A stretch of 34,726 nt of DNA from Chloroflexota bacterium (GCA_016191385.1 JACPOT010000013.1:1-34726), one strand, 5' to 3'; positions 1 through 7,731 are shown, counted from the stretch's first letter. Numbers and translations are program-made. The notes: a model not told the origin generated them from the sequence alone.

Positions 1-1
1 G

Positions 2-54
2 CCGGCCAAGAACGAGCCGGCCAAGAACGAGCCGGCCAAGAACGAGCCGGCCAA
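2..54 (+). repeat. 15-bp tandem direct repeat, about 3.5 copies
   Basis: The unit ccggccaagaacgag is repeated head to tail from base 2 and fades in the fourth copy. Because the unit is a multiple of three, each copy adds one PAKNE pentapeptide to the encoded tail without breaking the frame. Copy number may vary between strains, since nearly identical tandem copies are prone to slippage. The repeat may continue to the left of the window. Confidence 0.85.
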
Positions 55-139
55 GGACAAGACAACTCCCGAGAAGAACGCGCCCGAGAAGCCCGACGCG
101 AAGAACGACGCGAAGGACGACAGGGGCAAGAAGCCCTGA
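2..139 (+). CDS. C-terminal tail of a protein cut by the left window edge (PAKNE repeats)
   Basis: Only the last 45 codons are visible, ending in TGA at 137-139. The frame reads three full copies of the pentapeptide PAKNE and a fourth, altered copy (PAKDK), then a charged tail rich in Lys, Asp, Glu and Pro that ends in GKKP. The repeats come from a 15-bp direct repeat in the DNA. There is no globular domain in the visible part, so the function cannot be named. Such Pro/Lys/Glu tails occur at the ends of secreted or membrane-anchored proteins. The DUF5667 protein at 7060-7731 also ends in a Pro/Lys/Thr tail, so a second protein of that type is possible but unproven. Confidence 0.6.
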   Translation, partial: PAKNEPAKNEPAKNEPAKDKTTPEKNAPEKPDAKNDAKDDRGKKP

Positions 140-147
140 CCCGCCGC

Positions 148-153
148 TAAAAT
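148..153 (+). promoter_or_regulatory. -10-like box (TAAAAT) upstream of tRNA-His
   Basis: TAAAAT stands out in very GC-rich sequence and lies 32 nt before the tRNA-His G-1 position. Transcription from it would start near 160, at the edge of the 18-bp palindrome. No convincing -35 hexamer is seen at the usual distance. Assignment to the tRNA is inferred from position only. Confidence 0.4.
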
Positions 154-159
154 GGCGTA

Positions 160-177
160 GCGAGCGGATCCGCTCGC
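160..177. promoter_or_regulatory. 18-bp perfect palindrome between a gene end and tRNA-His
   Basis: GCGAGCGGATCCGCTCGC is identical to its reverse complement. It lies 21 nt after the stop codon of the left-edge gene and 8 nt before tRNA-His. It could be the stem of a terminator for the upstream gene, but no T-tract follows, or an operator sitting on the predicted start of tRNA transcription. The sequence cannot decide between these. Confidence 0.45.
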
Positions 178-185
178 ACCCTCGC

Positions 186-260
186 GGCGGGCGTCGCCCA
201 GCGGCCTAGGGCCCCAGAATGTGGATCTGGTATTCGCGGGTTCGAATCCCGCCGCCCGCC
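186..260 (+). tRNA. tRNA-His(GTG)
   Basis: A complete cloverleaf folds here. The 7-bp acceptor pairs 187-193 with 253-259. The D stem pairs 196-199 with 209-212. The anticodon stem CCAGA/TCTGG encloses the loop ATGTGGA, with anticodon GTG at 221-223. The 5-nt variable loop is followed by a 5-bp T stem with loop TTCGAAT. The extra G at 186 pairs with the discriminator C at 260, the hallmark of bacterial tRNA-His (G-1:C73 identity pair). CCA is not encoded. The gene is convergent with the ccm operon, 12 nt from its last stop codon. Confidence 0.95.
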
Positions 261-272
261 CAGTGGCCTTCT

Positions 273-1070
273 CTAGGTCCCCGCACGGCGCTTGGCCTCC
301 TCGATCAGCGACCGCACCATCGGCGCGCCGTAGTGGAACTGGCCCACGTCGAGGAACGTGGTCCACGGAGCGACGGCCTCCGCGTACTTCCCTTGTTCGT
401 ACAGCGCGAGACCCTTGAGGAACAGCGCATCGGGATCGCGCGGGCGCAGCGAGAGCACGCGGTCCGCCGCGAGGGCCGCGCCGTCGAGCGATCCGGAGCG
501 GAAGAGCAGGAGGCCGAGGCCGTTCAGGGCGGGCACGTTCTCCGGCTCGACGGACAGCACGGCGGTGTACTGAGCGGCTGCGTCGCTGTCGCGCCCTTCG
601 GCCTCGTACGCCTCGGCGAGCGCCAGGCGTGAGGGGATATCCGCGGGGCGCGCGCGCACGCGCGCCTCGAGGTCGGCCGTCGACGTGACCGCGGGCACCG
701 TTCCCGTGATCGTCTGGCCGGGCGCGCGGTCACCCGCGGACGCGGGCAGGCGCGCGACGACGACGATCGCGAGAAGGCCGGCGAGCACGGCCGCGAGCGC
801 GAACCTGCGCACGGGGGCGGCGGGGCCGCTCGCCTCTGCGGGCGGGAACGCCGCGGCCTCGATGCGCGCCCGGAGCCGCGCGGCATCGGCGGGGTCGATC
901 GTCCCCGCGGCGACCGCGAACTCGAGGTCGCGCAGCGAGCTCACCGCACGCGCGACGTCGTCGTGGCGGTCGGGCGCCTCGGCCGGCCACGCGATCCGCC
1001 GCAGGAGGGGACGGAGCGCGAAAGCGGCGCCGGTCATGAACGCGATCGCCGCGAGCAGCGCGACCGTCAC
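273..1070 (-). CDS. ccmI: CcmI-like TPR protein of cytochrome c maturation
   Basis: The protein has 265 residues and starts at a GTG whose GTGA overlaps the stop of the ccmH-like gene. Two membrane segments are visible, near residues 2-20 and 90-108. Between them is a short helical segment with the 'AAGTIDPADAARLRARIE' pattern typical of CcmI N-termini. The C-terminal half (about 130-245) contains tetratricopeptide-like helices, such as RLALAEAYEAEGRDSDAA and DALFLKGLALYEQGKYAEA. In CcmI the TPR domain faces the outside and holds apocytochrome for the heme ligation complex. It is the last gene of the ccm operon, and its position next to ccmH and ccmF supports the assignment. The TPR part alone would not be specific, so the symbol depends on context. 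Confidence 0.8.
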   Translation of the reverse strand: MTVALLAAIAFMTGAAFALRPLLRRIAWPAEAPDRHDDVARAVSSLRDLEFAVAAGTIDPADAARLRARIEAAAFPPAEASGPAAPVRRFALAAVLAGLLAIVVVARLPASAGDRAPGQTITGTVPAVTSTADLEARVRARPADIPSRLALAEAYEAEGRDSDAAAQYTAVLSVEPENVPALNGLGLLLFRSGSLDGAALAADRVLSLRPRDPDALFLKGLALYEQGKYAEAVAPWTTFLDVGQFHYGAPMVRSLIEEAKRRAGT

Positions 1071-1522
1071 TCGGCGAGCGCCTCCTCGAGCACTCGGCGC
1101 TCGATGGCCGCGTGCTGCGCAGGCGTGACCATCACGGGCGCCGCGGCCTCGCGGCGCAGGCGCCGCGCGACGAGCACGCCGCCGGCGATCACCGCCAGCG
1201 GCGGGATCGCCCACACCGCCCCGCGGGCGTCTAGGAGCGGGGGCGACAGAAGGATCCAGTCGCCGTACGCCTGGCGGAACTCCGCGCGGATCTCGTCGTC
1301 CGTCCGGCCTTCGGCGACGCGCTGCCGCACCAGCCCGCGCATCTCGCGCGCCATGTCCGATGGCGAGTCCGCCACGGAGAGACCCTGGCAGACGGGGCAG
1401 CGCAGCTCCGTGCTGATGCGCTCGACGCGGTCCTCCTGCGGCTCGGCGCGCGGGAGCGCCGTAACGGCGATGCTCACCGCCAGGGCGGCCGTCCCGAGCG
1501 CGATCGCGACGCGCGGCCTCAC
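1067..1522 (-). CDS. ccmH: Cytochrome c maturation protein CcmH (CcmH/CycL/NrfF family)
   Basis: A 151-residue protein whose GTG start forms a GTGA overlap with the end of ccmF. It has an N-terminal membrane segment (about 5-23), then the family motif LRCPVCQGLSVADS with the redox pair Cys42 and Cys45. A second membrane segment follows (about 103-119). CcmH reduces or holds apocytochrome thiols outside the membrane and works with CcmF and CcmI to attach heme. The length fits the short CcmH type, with the TPR part encoded separately downstream. No thioredoxin-like CcmG is encoded beside it, so electron delivery to this CxxC must come from elsewhere. Confidence 0.93.
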   Translation of the reverse strand: MRPRVAIALGTAALAVSIAVTALPRAEPQEDRVERISTELRCPVCQGLSVADSPSDMAREMRGLVRQRVAEGRTDDEIRAEFRQAYGDWILLSPPLLDARGAVWAIPPLAVIAGGVLVARRLRREAAAPVMVTPAQHAAIERRVLEEALAE

Positions 1523-3516
1523 TCCGCACCCGCTCCGGCGGGGACGGTCGCGGCCACGAGACGCTCGCGCGCTCGCGCGGCCGGCAGCGCCGCGATGAGC
1601 GCGCCGATGCCCACGATCGCGCCGCCGATCCACAGCCACGAGACGAGCGGGATGATCCTTATCTGGATCGTGGCCCACGCGCGTGAGCGGCCGTCGTACG
1701 CGGCGAGGATCGCGTAGACGTCCTCCGTCGCGCTCGAGCGGATCCCGGGCGAGCCGATGGCGCCGGTGGCGTTCGGGTAGTAGCTGAGGGCGGCGACGAG
1801 CGGCGCGCTCCCGCCCCCGTCGATCACGCGCAGGTCCGCGACGACCTGGGTGCGGCGTGGCTCGACCACGTCGCGCAGACCCTCGAAGACGACGGTCCGT
1901 CCCGCGACCTCCATCGTGCCGCCGGGTCCGAGCGTGGCCTCGGCTTGCACGGCCTGCGCCTGACTCATGGCGATCGCGAGCGCGATCACCGCGACGCCGA
2001 CGTGCACGACGTATCCGCCGTAGCGGCGGCCGCTGCGCTTGAACAGGTTCGCGAACGCGGTCGTCGCGCTCTCGCCGTGCAGCGTCCCGCGCGCGCGGAT
2101 CCCGCGGGCGAGCTCCTGCGCCACGGTCGCGCAGACGAAGCCCGCGAGGGCGAACGCCAGCACCGCGGCCGTCCCCCGCACGCCGACGACGAGCGCGACG
2201 AGCGCCAGCGCGCCGGAGGTCACGACGGGCGCGGCGAACTGGCGCTCCAGCGTCGCCCGCGATGCGCCGTGCCAGGGCAGCTGCGGGCCGACGCCCATGA
2301 GGAAGAGGAGCGCGAGCCCGAGCGGGACCGCGACGCGGTCGAAGTACGGCGAGCCGATCGAGACCTGGTCGCCGCTGAGGGCTTCCACGGCGAGCGGGTA
2401 GAGCGTCCCGAGCAGCACGGTGAGCGTCACGGCGACGAAGAGGACGTTCTGGAAGAGGAACACCGCCTCGCGGGAGATCGGCGCTACGGGCCCACTGTCC
2501 GCGAGCCGCGCCGATCGCCAGAGGAGAAGTCCGACCGAGAGGGCCAGGACGGCGGCGAGGTAGCCCAGAAGGAGCGGGCCGATCGCTGACTGCGAGAACG
2601 AGTGCACGGAGTTCACGACGCCGCTGCGCGTGAGGAACGTGCCGAGGATGGTGAGCGCGAACGTCCCGATGACCAGCGCGAGGTTCCACGTCCGCAGCAT
2701 CCGCCGCTTCTCCTCGACCATGACCGAGTGGAGGTAGGCCGTGGCCGCGAGCCACGGCATGATCGCCGCGTTCTCGACCGGGTCCCACGCCCAATACCCG
2801 CCCCAGCCGAGGACGTTGTACGACCACCACCCGCCGGCGACGATCCCGATGCCGAGGAGCGCCCACGCGACGAGAGCGGAGCGCCGCGTGGCCACCATCC
2901 AGCGGTCGCCGCCCTCGCCGAGGATGAGCGAGGCCATCGCGTAGGCGAACGGGATCGAGAAGAGGACGTACCCGAGGTAGAGCAGCGGCGGGTGCAGTCC
3001 CATCAGCCAGTGGTCCTGCAGCAGCGGGTTCGGCCCACGGCCATTCAGCGGGACAGCGTCGAGCCGCACGAACGGATCCGCCGCCGGCGTCACGACGAGC
3101 AGCAGGAAGAAGGAGAGCATCGCGAACAGCAGGGCGAGCGCCGTGGTCGCCAGGCGCGGGAGCTCGCGCGTGCCGCGCCAGGCCACGTACACGACCGCCC
3201 CGGCGAGGATCGTCGTCCACAGCAGGATCGACCCCTCGAGCGCGGCCCACAGCGAGATGGCGCTGAAGTACGTGGGCGTCTCGCGGGCGTTGTTCTCGGC
3301 GACGTAGTGGAGGGAGAAGTCGTGCGACACGAGCGCCCCCACCATCGCGAGCGACGCGACGGTCACGAGCGCGAGCGTCGCGATCGCGGTCATGCGCGCG
3401 CTGGCGAGGAAGCGTCCGTCGCGGCGCCACGCGGCCTGCGTCGCCGCAACGACACCCCACAGCGCGAGCGGGAACGCCGCCCGCAGCGCCCCCGCGCCGA
3501 CGTCACCCCAGCTCAT
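1519..3516 (-). CDS. ccmF: Heme lyase subunit CcmF
   Basis: A 665-residue polytopic membrane protein of normal CcmF length. Diagnostic motifs are GRGPNPLLQDHW (159-170), GLHPPLLYLGY (173-183) and the WWD heme-handling motif WGGYWAWDPVENAA (238-251). Histidines that could ligate heme flank this motif (for example His70, His169 and His175). CcmF, with CcmH and CcmI, forms the complex that ligates heme to CxxCH motifs of apocytochromes on the outer face of the membrane. The start ATG overlaps the ccmE stop (ATGA), so translation is probably coupled. Confidence 0.96.
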   Translation of the reverse strand: MSWGDVGAGALRAAFPLALWGVVAATQAAWRRDGRFLASARMTAIATLALVTVASLAMVGALVSHDFSLHYVAENNARETPTYFSAISLWAALEGSILLWTTILAGAVVYVAWRGTRELPRLATTALALLFAMLSFFLLLVVTPAADPFVRLDAVPLNGRGPNPLLQDHWLMGLHPPLLYLGYVLFSIPFAYAMASLILGEGGDRWMVATRRSALVAWALLGIGIVAGGWWSYNVLGWGGYWAWDPVENAAIMPWLAATAYLHSVMVEEKRRMLRTWNLALVIGTFALTILGTFLTRSGVVNSVHSFSQSAIGPLLLGYLAAVLALSVGLLLWRSARLADSGPVAPISREAVFLFQNVLFVAVTLTVLLGTLYPLAVEALSGDQVSIGSPYFDRVAVPLGLALLFLMGVGPQLPWHGASRATLERQFAAPVVTSGALALVALVVGVRGTAAVLAFALAGFVCATVAQELARGIRARGTLHGESATTAFANLFKRSGRRYGGYVVHVGVAVIALAIAMSQAQAVQAEATLGPGGTMEVAGRTVVFEGLRDVVEPRRTQVVADLRVIDGGGSAPLVAALSYYPNATGAIGSPGIRSSATEDVYAILAAYDGRSRAWATIQIRIIPLVSWLWIGGAIVGIGALIAALPAARARERLVAATVPAGAGAE

Positions 3517-3959
3517 GGCGTCCTATGTGGCGGGGTCTGGCTCGGGCTCGGCGGCGCGTACACCTCGTCGTGCTTGGCGATGACCGACGACGCGCGGAAC
3601 GAGCCGTCGGTCGCGAAGACGCCTTCGACGACCGCGCCGGCGCCCTCGCGCAGGAGGGCCGGGGGAGCGCCCCGGCCGATCACCAATGTGCGCGTCACTC
3701 CGTCGGCCAGGATGAAGCGCAGGTCGCGGGTCGTCTCGTCGTAACGCAGCGTGCCGACCTCCACCTGGCCGCCCAGACGTGCGGTCGTGCCGGGCGCGAT
3801 CTGCTTCGCCTTCGCCTCGGTCGGCGTGAGGTAATAGATCGCCGATGGTCCGAGCGCCGCCAGCGCCGACCAGCCGATCCCCACGGCCACCGCCAGGGCC
3901 GTGATGAGCAGGAGCCGGCGCCCGCTGGCGCCAGCGGTGGTCCGCCTAGCGACGGACAC
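3513..3959 (-). CDS. ccmE: Heme chaperone CcmE
   Basis: A 148-residue protein with one N-terminal membrane anchor (about 15-35) and a beta-barrel domain. The covalent heme attachment site is visible as AKHDEVYAP, with His130 and Tyr134 matching the CcmE signature HDExY. CcmE receives heme from the CcmABCD complex and passes it to CcmF. The chosen GTG start overlaps the last 14 nt of ccmD. The C-terminus is short and Pro-rich (PPSPSQTPPH). Confidence 0.95.
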   Translation of the reverse strand: MSVARRTTAGASGRRLLLITALAVAVGIGWSALAALGPSAIYYLTPTEAKAKQIAPGTTARLGGQVEVGTLRYDETTRDLRFILADGVTRTLVIGRGAPPALLREGAGAVVEGVFATDGSFRASSVIAKHDEVYAPPSPSQTPPHRTP

Positions 3960-4038
3960 GAAGCGAGACGACGTATGCGGCGAGACACCCCCACACGATC
4001 AGGTATGCGGCGGCGATGAAGCCGAGGTTCTCGGTCAA
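3946..4038 (-). CDS. ccmD: Small membrane protein CcmD
   Basis: A 30-residue ORF starts at TTG with a TTGA overlap on the ccmC stop and ends at TAG, running into ccmE. It encodes a short N-terminus, a single membrane helix (residues 6-24, GFIAAAYLIVWGCLAAYVV) and a basic cytoplasmic tail (SLRVRR). Size, topology and exact position between ccmC and ccmE match CcmD, the small protein that helps release holo-CcmE from CcmABC. The gene is easy to miss because of its length and TTG start. Confidence 0.85.
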   Translation of the reverse strand: MTENLGFIAAAYLIVWGCLAAYVVSLRVRR

Positions 4039-4754
4039 GCGCCTGCGGCTCTCTTCAAAAGCAGCGATCCGAGGACGCGGTCCTGGCGCGCGCGCTCCAG
4101 ATCGACGCGCGCGGCCAGCATCCAGGCGTAGAGGATGGTGAACGCGACCACGCCGACGATGAGGGTCGCGAGCATGCGGTCATCGAGCGCGGGCCCTCCG
4201 GGCCGCAGCACCGACGGCAGCTGGTGCAGGGCGTTCATCCAGGTGACCGAGAGATGGACGATGGGCACGTTCACGACAGCGACGATCCCCGCCACCGCGC
4301 TCCGGGTGGCGCGGCGCTCGAGGTCCAGCGAAAGGCTGCGCAGCAGCAGGTAGCCCACGTACATGACGAACATCACGGCGGTCGTCAGCAGGCGCGGCTC
4401 CCACGTCCACCACACGCCCCACGTCGGCTTGGCCCAGATGGACCCCGCGATGAGGGTGAGCCCGGTGAACAGCACGCCGATCTCCGCCGACGCGACAGCG
4501 ATCGCGTCGAACACCGGACGCTTGGACCACAGCCACCCCACGCTCGCGACGAAGACGACCAGGAACGCCAGGTAGGCGAGCCAGGCGGAGGGGACGTGCA
4601 CGTACATGACCCGCTGCACGTCGCCCTGGACCGCGTCGGTCGGGGCCCACACCAGCGCCATCGCTGTGGCGACCAGGGCCGCGACGACGCTCGCGGGGGC
4701 GAGCGCCGGACGGATACGCATGGGGATGGTCCGCGGGAATGCAGTGGTGATCAC
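4035..4754 (-). CDS. ccmC: Heme handling/export protein CcmC
   Basis: A 239-residue polytopic membrane protein with a GTG start overlapping the ccmB stop (GTGA). The start was chosen for this overlap; ATGs lie upstream, but inside ccmB, and at codon 12. It has the heme-binding His in HVPSAW (His53), a tryptophan-rich motif [11 protein letters not shown] (112-122) and a second conserved His in PIVHLSV (His167). CcmC loads heme onto CcmE at the outer face of the membrane. The last acidic residue of the usual WWD motif is Glu119 rather than Asp. Confidence 0.94.
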   Translation of the reverse strand: MITTAFPRTIPMRIRPALAPASVVAALVATAMALVWAPTDAVQGDVQRVMYVHVPSAWLAYLAFLVVFVASVGWLWSKRPVFDAIAVASAEIGVLFTGLTLIAGSIWAKPTWGVWWTWEPRLLTTAVMFVMYVGYLLLRSLSLDLERRATRSAVAGIVAVVNVPIVHLSVTWMNALHQLPSVLRPGGPALDDRMLATLIVGVVAFTILYAWMLAARVDLERARQDRVLGSLLLKRAAGA

Positions 4755-5413
4755 TCGATGGCCGTCGGGACGATGGTAAGGCCGAGCACCGCATACACCA
4801 GCGCGATCGCGAGGAGCAGTCCCGACCACGCGAGCGAGCCGCTCGGGTCGCCCTCGAGCGCGAGCGCGGTCGCGTTCGTGGCCGCGACGAGCTGCGGCAC
4901 GAGGACCGGCAGCGCAAGGACCGGCACGAGCGCCGCGCGCGCGCGCAGCCGCAGCGTGAGCGCGACATCGAGGATCACCACCGCGGGCAGGGCCACGACC
5001 CCCAGGGCTGCCGCGAGCAGCAGGTGCCCCGGCAGGGCGATGTCGAGGTCGAGGAGCGCGATCTCGAGGACGCCCCCGCCGACGGCCACGACCGCGAGGG
5101 TCCCGAGGAGCGCGATGAGCTTGCCCGCGTAGAGCGCGTCCCGCCCCCCGGGGAGAGCCAGGACGGCGTCGATGGCGTCGTCCTCGAGCTCGCGCTCGAA
5201 CGACCGCATCGCGATCACGATCGCGGCGAAGAGCAGCGCGATCCAGTAGAGCGCTGGCGCAACGGACGATGCGCGCGCGACCTGCGGACCCACGACGACG
5301 CTCTCGAGGAGCACGAGCGCCGCGACGAACGTGGCGGCCGCCACCAGGCCGTCGGGCTGGCGGCGGTCCGCGCGGCCCTCGCGCGCGGCGACGAGCAGAG
5401 CGCGGCGGATCAT
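4751..5413 (-). CDS. ccmB: CcmABCD transporter permease CcmB
   Basis: A 220-residue hydrophobic protein with about six membrane segments, the usual CcmB size. The N-terminal cytoplasmic stretch, then FERELEDDAIDAVLALPGGRDALYAGK near residues 72-98, fits the CcmB coupling region (ERE-x-G/D-x-L-D-A-L-x-L-P). CcmB is the membrane partner of the ATPase CcmA. The complex uses ATP to release holo-CcmE from CcmC/CcmD. Its ATG overlaps the stop of ccmA (ATGA). Confidence 0.93.
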   Translation of the reverse strand: MIRRALLVAAREGRADRRQPDGLVAAATFVAALVLLESVVVGPQVARASSVAPALYWIALLFAAIVIAMRSFERELEDDAIDAVLALPGGRDALYAGKLIALLGTLAVVAVGGGVLEIALLDLDIALPGHLLLAAALGVVALPAVVILDVALTLRLRARAALVPVLALPVLVPQLVAATNATALALEGDPSGSLAWSGLLLAIALVYAVLGLTIVPTAIE

Positions 5414-6048
5414 CCCTGGACCTCGCCGTCGTGCATCAGGTAGACGCGCCGCGCGTCGCGGTCGAGATCGGCATGCCCGTGCGAGGCGATGAGCACCGCG
5501 GCGCCGCCCCCGGCGCTATCGCGGAGCGCGCGCTGCAGTCTCGCGACGGCCTCGTCGTCGAGCTCGGCGAACGGCTCGTCCAGCAGCAGGATGTCGCACC
5601 TCTCGCTCTCGATGCGCGCGAGCGCCGCGCGCCGGCGCTGCCCCGCGGACAGCTGCTCCACCGGGCGATCCGCGTCAGCGCCCAGGCCCCAGCTGCGGAG
5701 GGGCACGCCGACGTCCGCGCGTCTCTCCCGGAACGCGGCGAAGAAGGCGAGGTTCTCTCGCGCGGTGAGCCCGTGGACCAGCTGGGGACGGTGGCCCAGA
5801 TAGAGGAGGTCCCCCGCGACGTCGACGGATCCCCGCAGCAGCGGGACCAGGCCGGCGAGCGCGCGCAGGGCCGTCGTCTTCCCACTGCCGTTCGGGCCGC
5901 GCAGGACGGTGATCCCCGGCAGGACCTCGATCGCGACGCCGCGCAGGATCACGCGATCGCCGAGCGCGACGACCGCGCCGTCGAGTCGCGCGGAGGGGAC
6001 CGGTGCGCCGGCACGCGCGATCGCCGCCGTACTCTGCATGACCGGCAT
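5410..6048 (-). CDS. ccmA: ABC transporter ATPase CcmA
   Basis: A 212-residue ATPase with Walker A GPNGSGKTT (51-59), signature LSAGQRRR (133-140), Walker B ILLLDEP (153-159) and H-loop His190. The gene order ccmA-B-C-D-E-F identifies it. The ATG at 6048 was preferred because AGGGG lies 7 nt upstream; an in-frame ATG at 6039 is the alternative. The start codon interlocks with that of the divergent cytochrome gene on the other strand, so the two 5' ends share the same bases. Confidence 0.95.
   Translation of the reverse strand: MPVMQSTAAIARAGAPVPSARLDGAVVALGDRVILRGVAIEVLPGITVLRGPNGSGKTTALRALAGLVPLLRGSVDVAGDLLYLGHRPQLVHGLTARENLAFFAAFRERRADVGVPLRSWGLGADADRPVEQLSAGQRRRAALARIESERCDILLLDEPFAELDDEAVARLQRALRDSAGGGAAVLIASHGHADLDRDARRVYLMHDGEVQG
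6030..6035 (+). promoter_or_regulatory. -10-like box (TACTCT) before the cytochrome c gene
   Basis: The TANNNT box lies inside the ccmA coding strand, 11 nt before the ATG at 6047. No Shine-Dalgarno sequence is visible for the cytochrome gene, so a very short leader or leaderless transcript is possible. The -35 region is not recognisable. Confidence 0.3.
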
Positions 6049-6424
6049 GATGCGGCCCCTGATCCTCGCCGTCGTCCTCGCTCTGGTGGGAGCGGCGTGC
6101 GAGGAGCCCGCCGCGACCGAGCCGTTCGCTCGCGGGCGGCAGCTCTTCGGGCGGCTCGGCTGCGCGCGCTGCCATGTCATCGACGCGCAGGGCGGCCGGC
6201 TCGGTCCCGACCTCTCGCGTATCGGCACCATTGCGGTGGCGCGCAAGCCCGAAGCGACTCCGTCGGCGCGCGGGGTCGCGGACGCCTACATCCGCGAGTC
6301 GATCCTGGACCCCGGCGCGTACATCGTCCCCGGATACAACGACGTCATGCCGCGTGGCCTCGCGCGGAACCTTTCCCAGAGCGACCTCGACGCCCTCGTG
6401 CTCTTCCTGAGGGAACACCGCTGA
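6047..6424 (+). CDS. Monoheme cytochrome c, probable lipoprotein
   Basis: A 125-residue protein with an N-terminal signal (LILAVVLALVG) ending at Cys18, a plausible though imperfect lipobox (VGAAC). The single heme site is CARCH (Cys39, Cys42, His43), and Met101 in GYNDVMPRG is the likely second axial ligand. This matches class I cytochrome c. It is a natural substrate for the divergent ccm operon and probably carries electrons at the outer face of the membrane. Alternative ATG starts exist at 6038 and 6050. The choice of 6047 follows the spacing from the TACTCT box. Confidence 0.9.
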   Translation: MMRPLILAVVLALVGAACEEPAATEPFARGRQLFGRLGCARCHVIDAQGGRLGPDLSRIGTIAVARKPEATPSARGVADAYIRESILDPGAYIVPGYNDVMPRGLARNLSQSDLDALVLFLREHR

Positions 6425-6443
6425 TAACAGGCGGCGGCGCTGT

Positions 6444-6449
6444 TACGTT
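6444..6449 (+). promoter_or_regulatory. -10-like box (TACGTT) directly before the sigma factor gene
   Basis: TACGTT is followed by 8 nt and then the GTG start at 6458, the spacing expected when the transcript begins at or next to the start codon. No ribosome binding site is visible in the 8 nt. Several genes here share the layout (before trxB, tldD, the YibE-like gene and the DinB-like gene). Confidence 0.45.
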
Positions 6450-6457
6450 CACTCGCC

Positions 6458-7063
6458 GTGGAGGAGAGCGCGCCTAACGCCGCGACCGGCCAGGGCGTTG
6501 ATACCGACGAGCGGGACAAGGGTCTCGATGCCGACCTCGCCCGGCGGGCCTCCGCCGGCGACGCGCAGGCGTTCGGGACGCTCTACGACCGCTACGTCGA
6601 CGCGGTGTACCGGTACGTGTTCTACCGCGTCAGGAACGAGGCCGAGGCAGAGGACGTGACCAGCGACGTGTTCTTCAAGGCACTCCGCGCCATGCCCCGG
6701 TACCAGCCGCGGCAGCCGTTCCTCGCCTGGCTCTACCGCATCGCGCGCAACGCGGTGATCGACCGCGGGCGCCGCGTGCGGCCGCAGATCTCCTTCGAGG
6801 ACGCGCTCGCGCACCCCGGCGCCGACCAGGTCCTCGATCCGAACGACCGCCTCGACCGGATCTCCGACGCGGGCGAGCTGCGCGGCGCCATCGCGCGGCT
6901 CACGCCGCTCCAGCAGGACGTGATCATCCTCCGCTACGTCGAAGGCCTCGACACGCGCGCCATCGGCCGTCTTCTCGGACGGCGCGACGGCACGGTGCGC
7001 GGCATCGAGTTCCGCGCTCTCGGCGCGCTCCGCGGCATCCTCCCGCGCGAGGCCGTCTCGTGA
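6458..7063 (+). CDS. ECF-type RNA polymerase sigma factor
   Basis: A 201-residue sigma-70 family protein. Region 2 spans about residues 35-105 (AFGTLYDRYVDAVYRYVFYR, then EAEDVTSDVFFKALRAM and AWLYRIARNAVIDRGRR). Region 4 spans about 135-195 (LTPLQQDVIILRYVEGLDTR, then the helix-turn-helix AIGRLLGRRDGTVRGIEFRA). Regions 1 and 3 are absent, as in ECF factors. The GTG start is preceded by a TACGTT box. The stop overlaps the start of the DUF5667 gene by GTGA, so that membrane protein is its probable regulator or output partner. Confidence 0.93.
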   Translation: MEESAPNAATGQGVDTDERDKGLDADLARRASAGDAQAFGTLYDRYVDAVYRYVFYRVRNEAEAEDVTSDVFFKALRAMPRYQPRQPFLAWLYRIARNAVIDRGRRVRPQISFEDALAHPGADQVLDPNDRLDRISDAGELRGAIARLTPLQQDVIILRYVEGLDTRAIGRLLGRRDGTVRGIEFRALGALRGILPREAVS

Positions 7064-7731
7064 ACGACACGCGCCTTCCGCGTCCGGTCATGCGCGACAG
7101 CGCACGGGCGCGGCTCCGCGGCGCGCTCATGAGCGAGGCCGTCCGGCTCGCCGAAGAGCGCCGCGCCCGGCGCGCGTCCCGCTTCGGATGGATCATCGGG
7201 CTGCGTCCCGTCGCGCTGGCCGCGGCGCTCGCCCTCGTGCTCGTGGCGGGAGCGGGTGCCGCTGCCGCGTCGAGCCTCCCGGGCGACGCCGCCTTCGGGC
7301 TCAAGCGCGCGGCCGAGCAGGTCGAGCTGACGCTCGCGCGTAGCGACGACGCGAAGGTGAAGGTCCTCGCGGACCAGGCGCAGCGCCGCCTCGACGAGCT
7401 CGCGCGATCGGCGACACGCGATGACCGGTCGCCGACGGCCTCGGTCGAGTACGAGAAGGCCGTGGAGCGGTTCGCCCAGGCGGTCGAGGCCGTACGCGCC
7501 GCGGAGCCCGAGGACAAGCGCGCCGCGGTCGAGACTCTCGTCGAGGCCGCGCGCGACAAGCACGTGAAGGTCCTCGAGCAGCTCAAGGACCGCGTCCCCG
7601 AGGAAGCCCAGCAGGGGATCGAGCGCGCCATCGAGGACCACGGCAAGCTGGCCGCGCCCGGCAAGGGGCCGAGCAAGACCCCCCGGCCGAGCGAGACCCC
7701 GCGCGGCGGGCGCCCCGCACCGACCCGCTAG
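7060..7731 (+). CDS. DUF5667-type membrane protein coupled to the ECF sigma factor
   Basis: A 223-residue protein with a cytoplasmic N-terminus of about 50 residues, one membrane segment (GLRPVALAAALALVLVAGAG) and an outer domain. The outer domain opens with SSLPGDAAFGLKRAAEQVEL, the pattern of DUF5667. The rest is mainly charged helix with coiled-coil-like heptads, and the C-terminal tail is rich in Pro, Lys and Thr. Proteins with this layout often sit directly after ECF sigma genes in actinobacteria and Chloroflexota and may act as anti-sigma factors or cell-envelope effectors. The role is inferred from the GTGA overlap, not shown. Confidence 0.85.
   Translation: MNDTRLPRPVMRDSARARLRGALMSEAVRLAEERRARRASRFGWIIGLRPVALAAALALVLVAGAGAAAASSLPGDAAFGLKRAAEQVELTLARSDDAKVKVLADQAQRRLDELARSATRDDRSPTASVEYEKAVERFAQAVEAVRAAEPEDKRAAVETLVEAARDKHVKVLEQLKDRVPEEAQQGIERAIEDHGKLAAPGKGPSKTPRPSETPRGGRPAPTR

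Noticed and set aside
1067-3460. Very long Arg/Asp-rich open frames overlapping the ccm genes on both strands
   Set aside because: They are by-products of high GC content; the ccmF and ccmH frames have recognisable motifs and the others have none.
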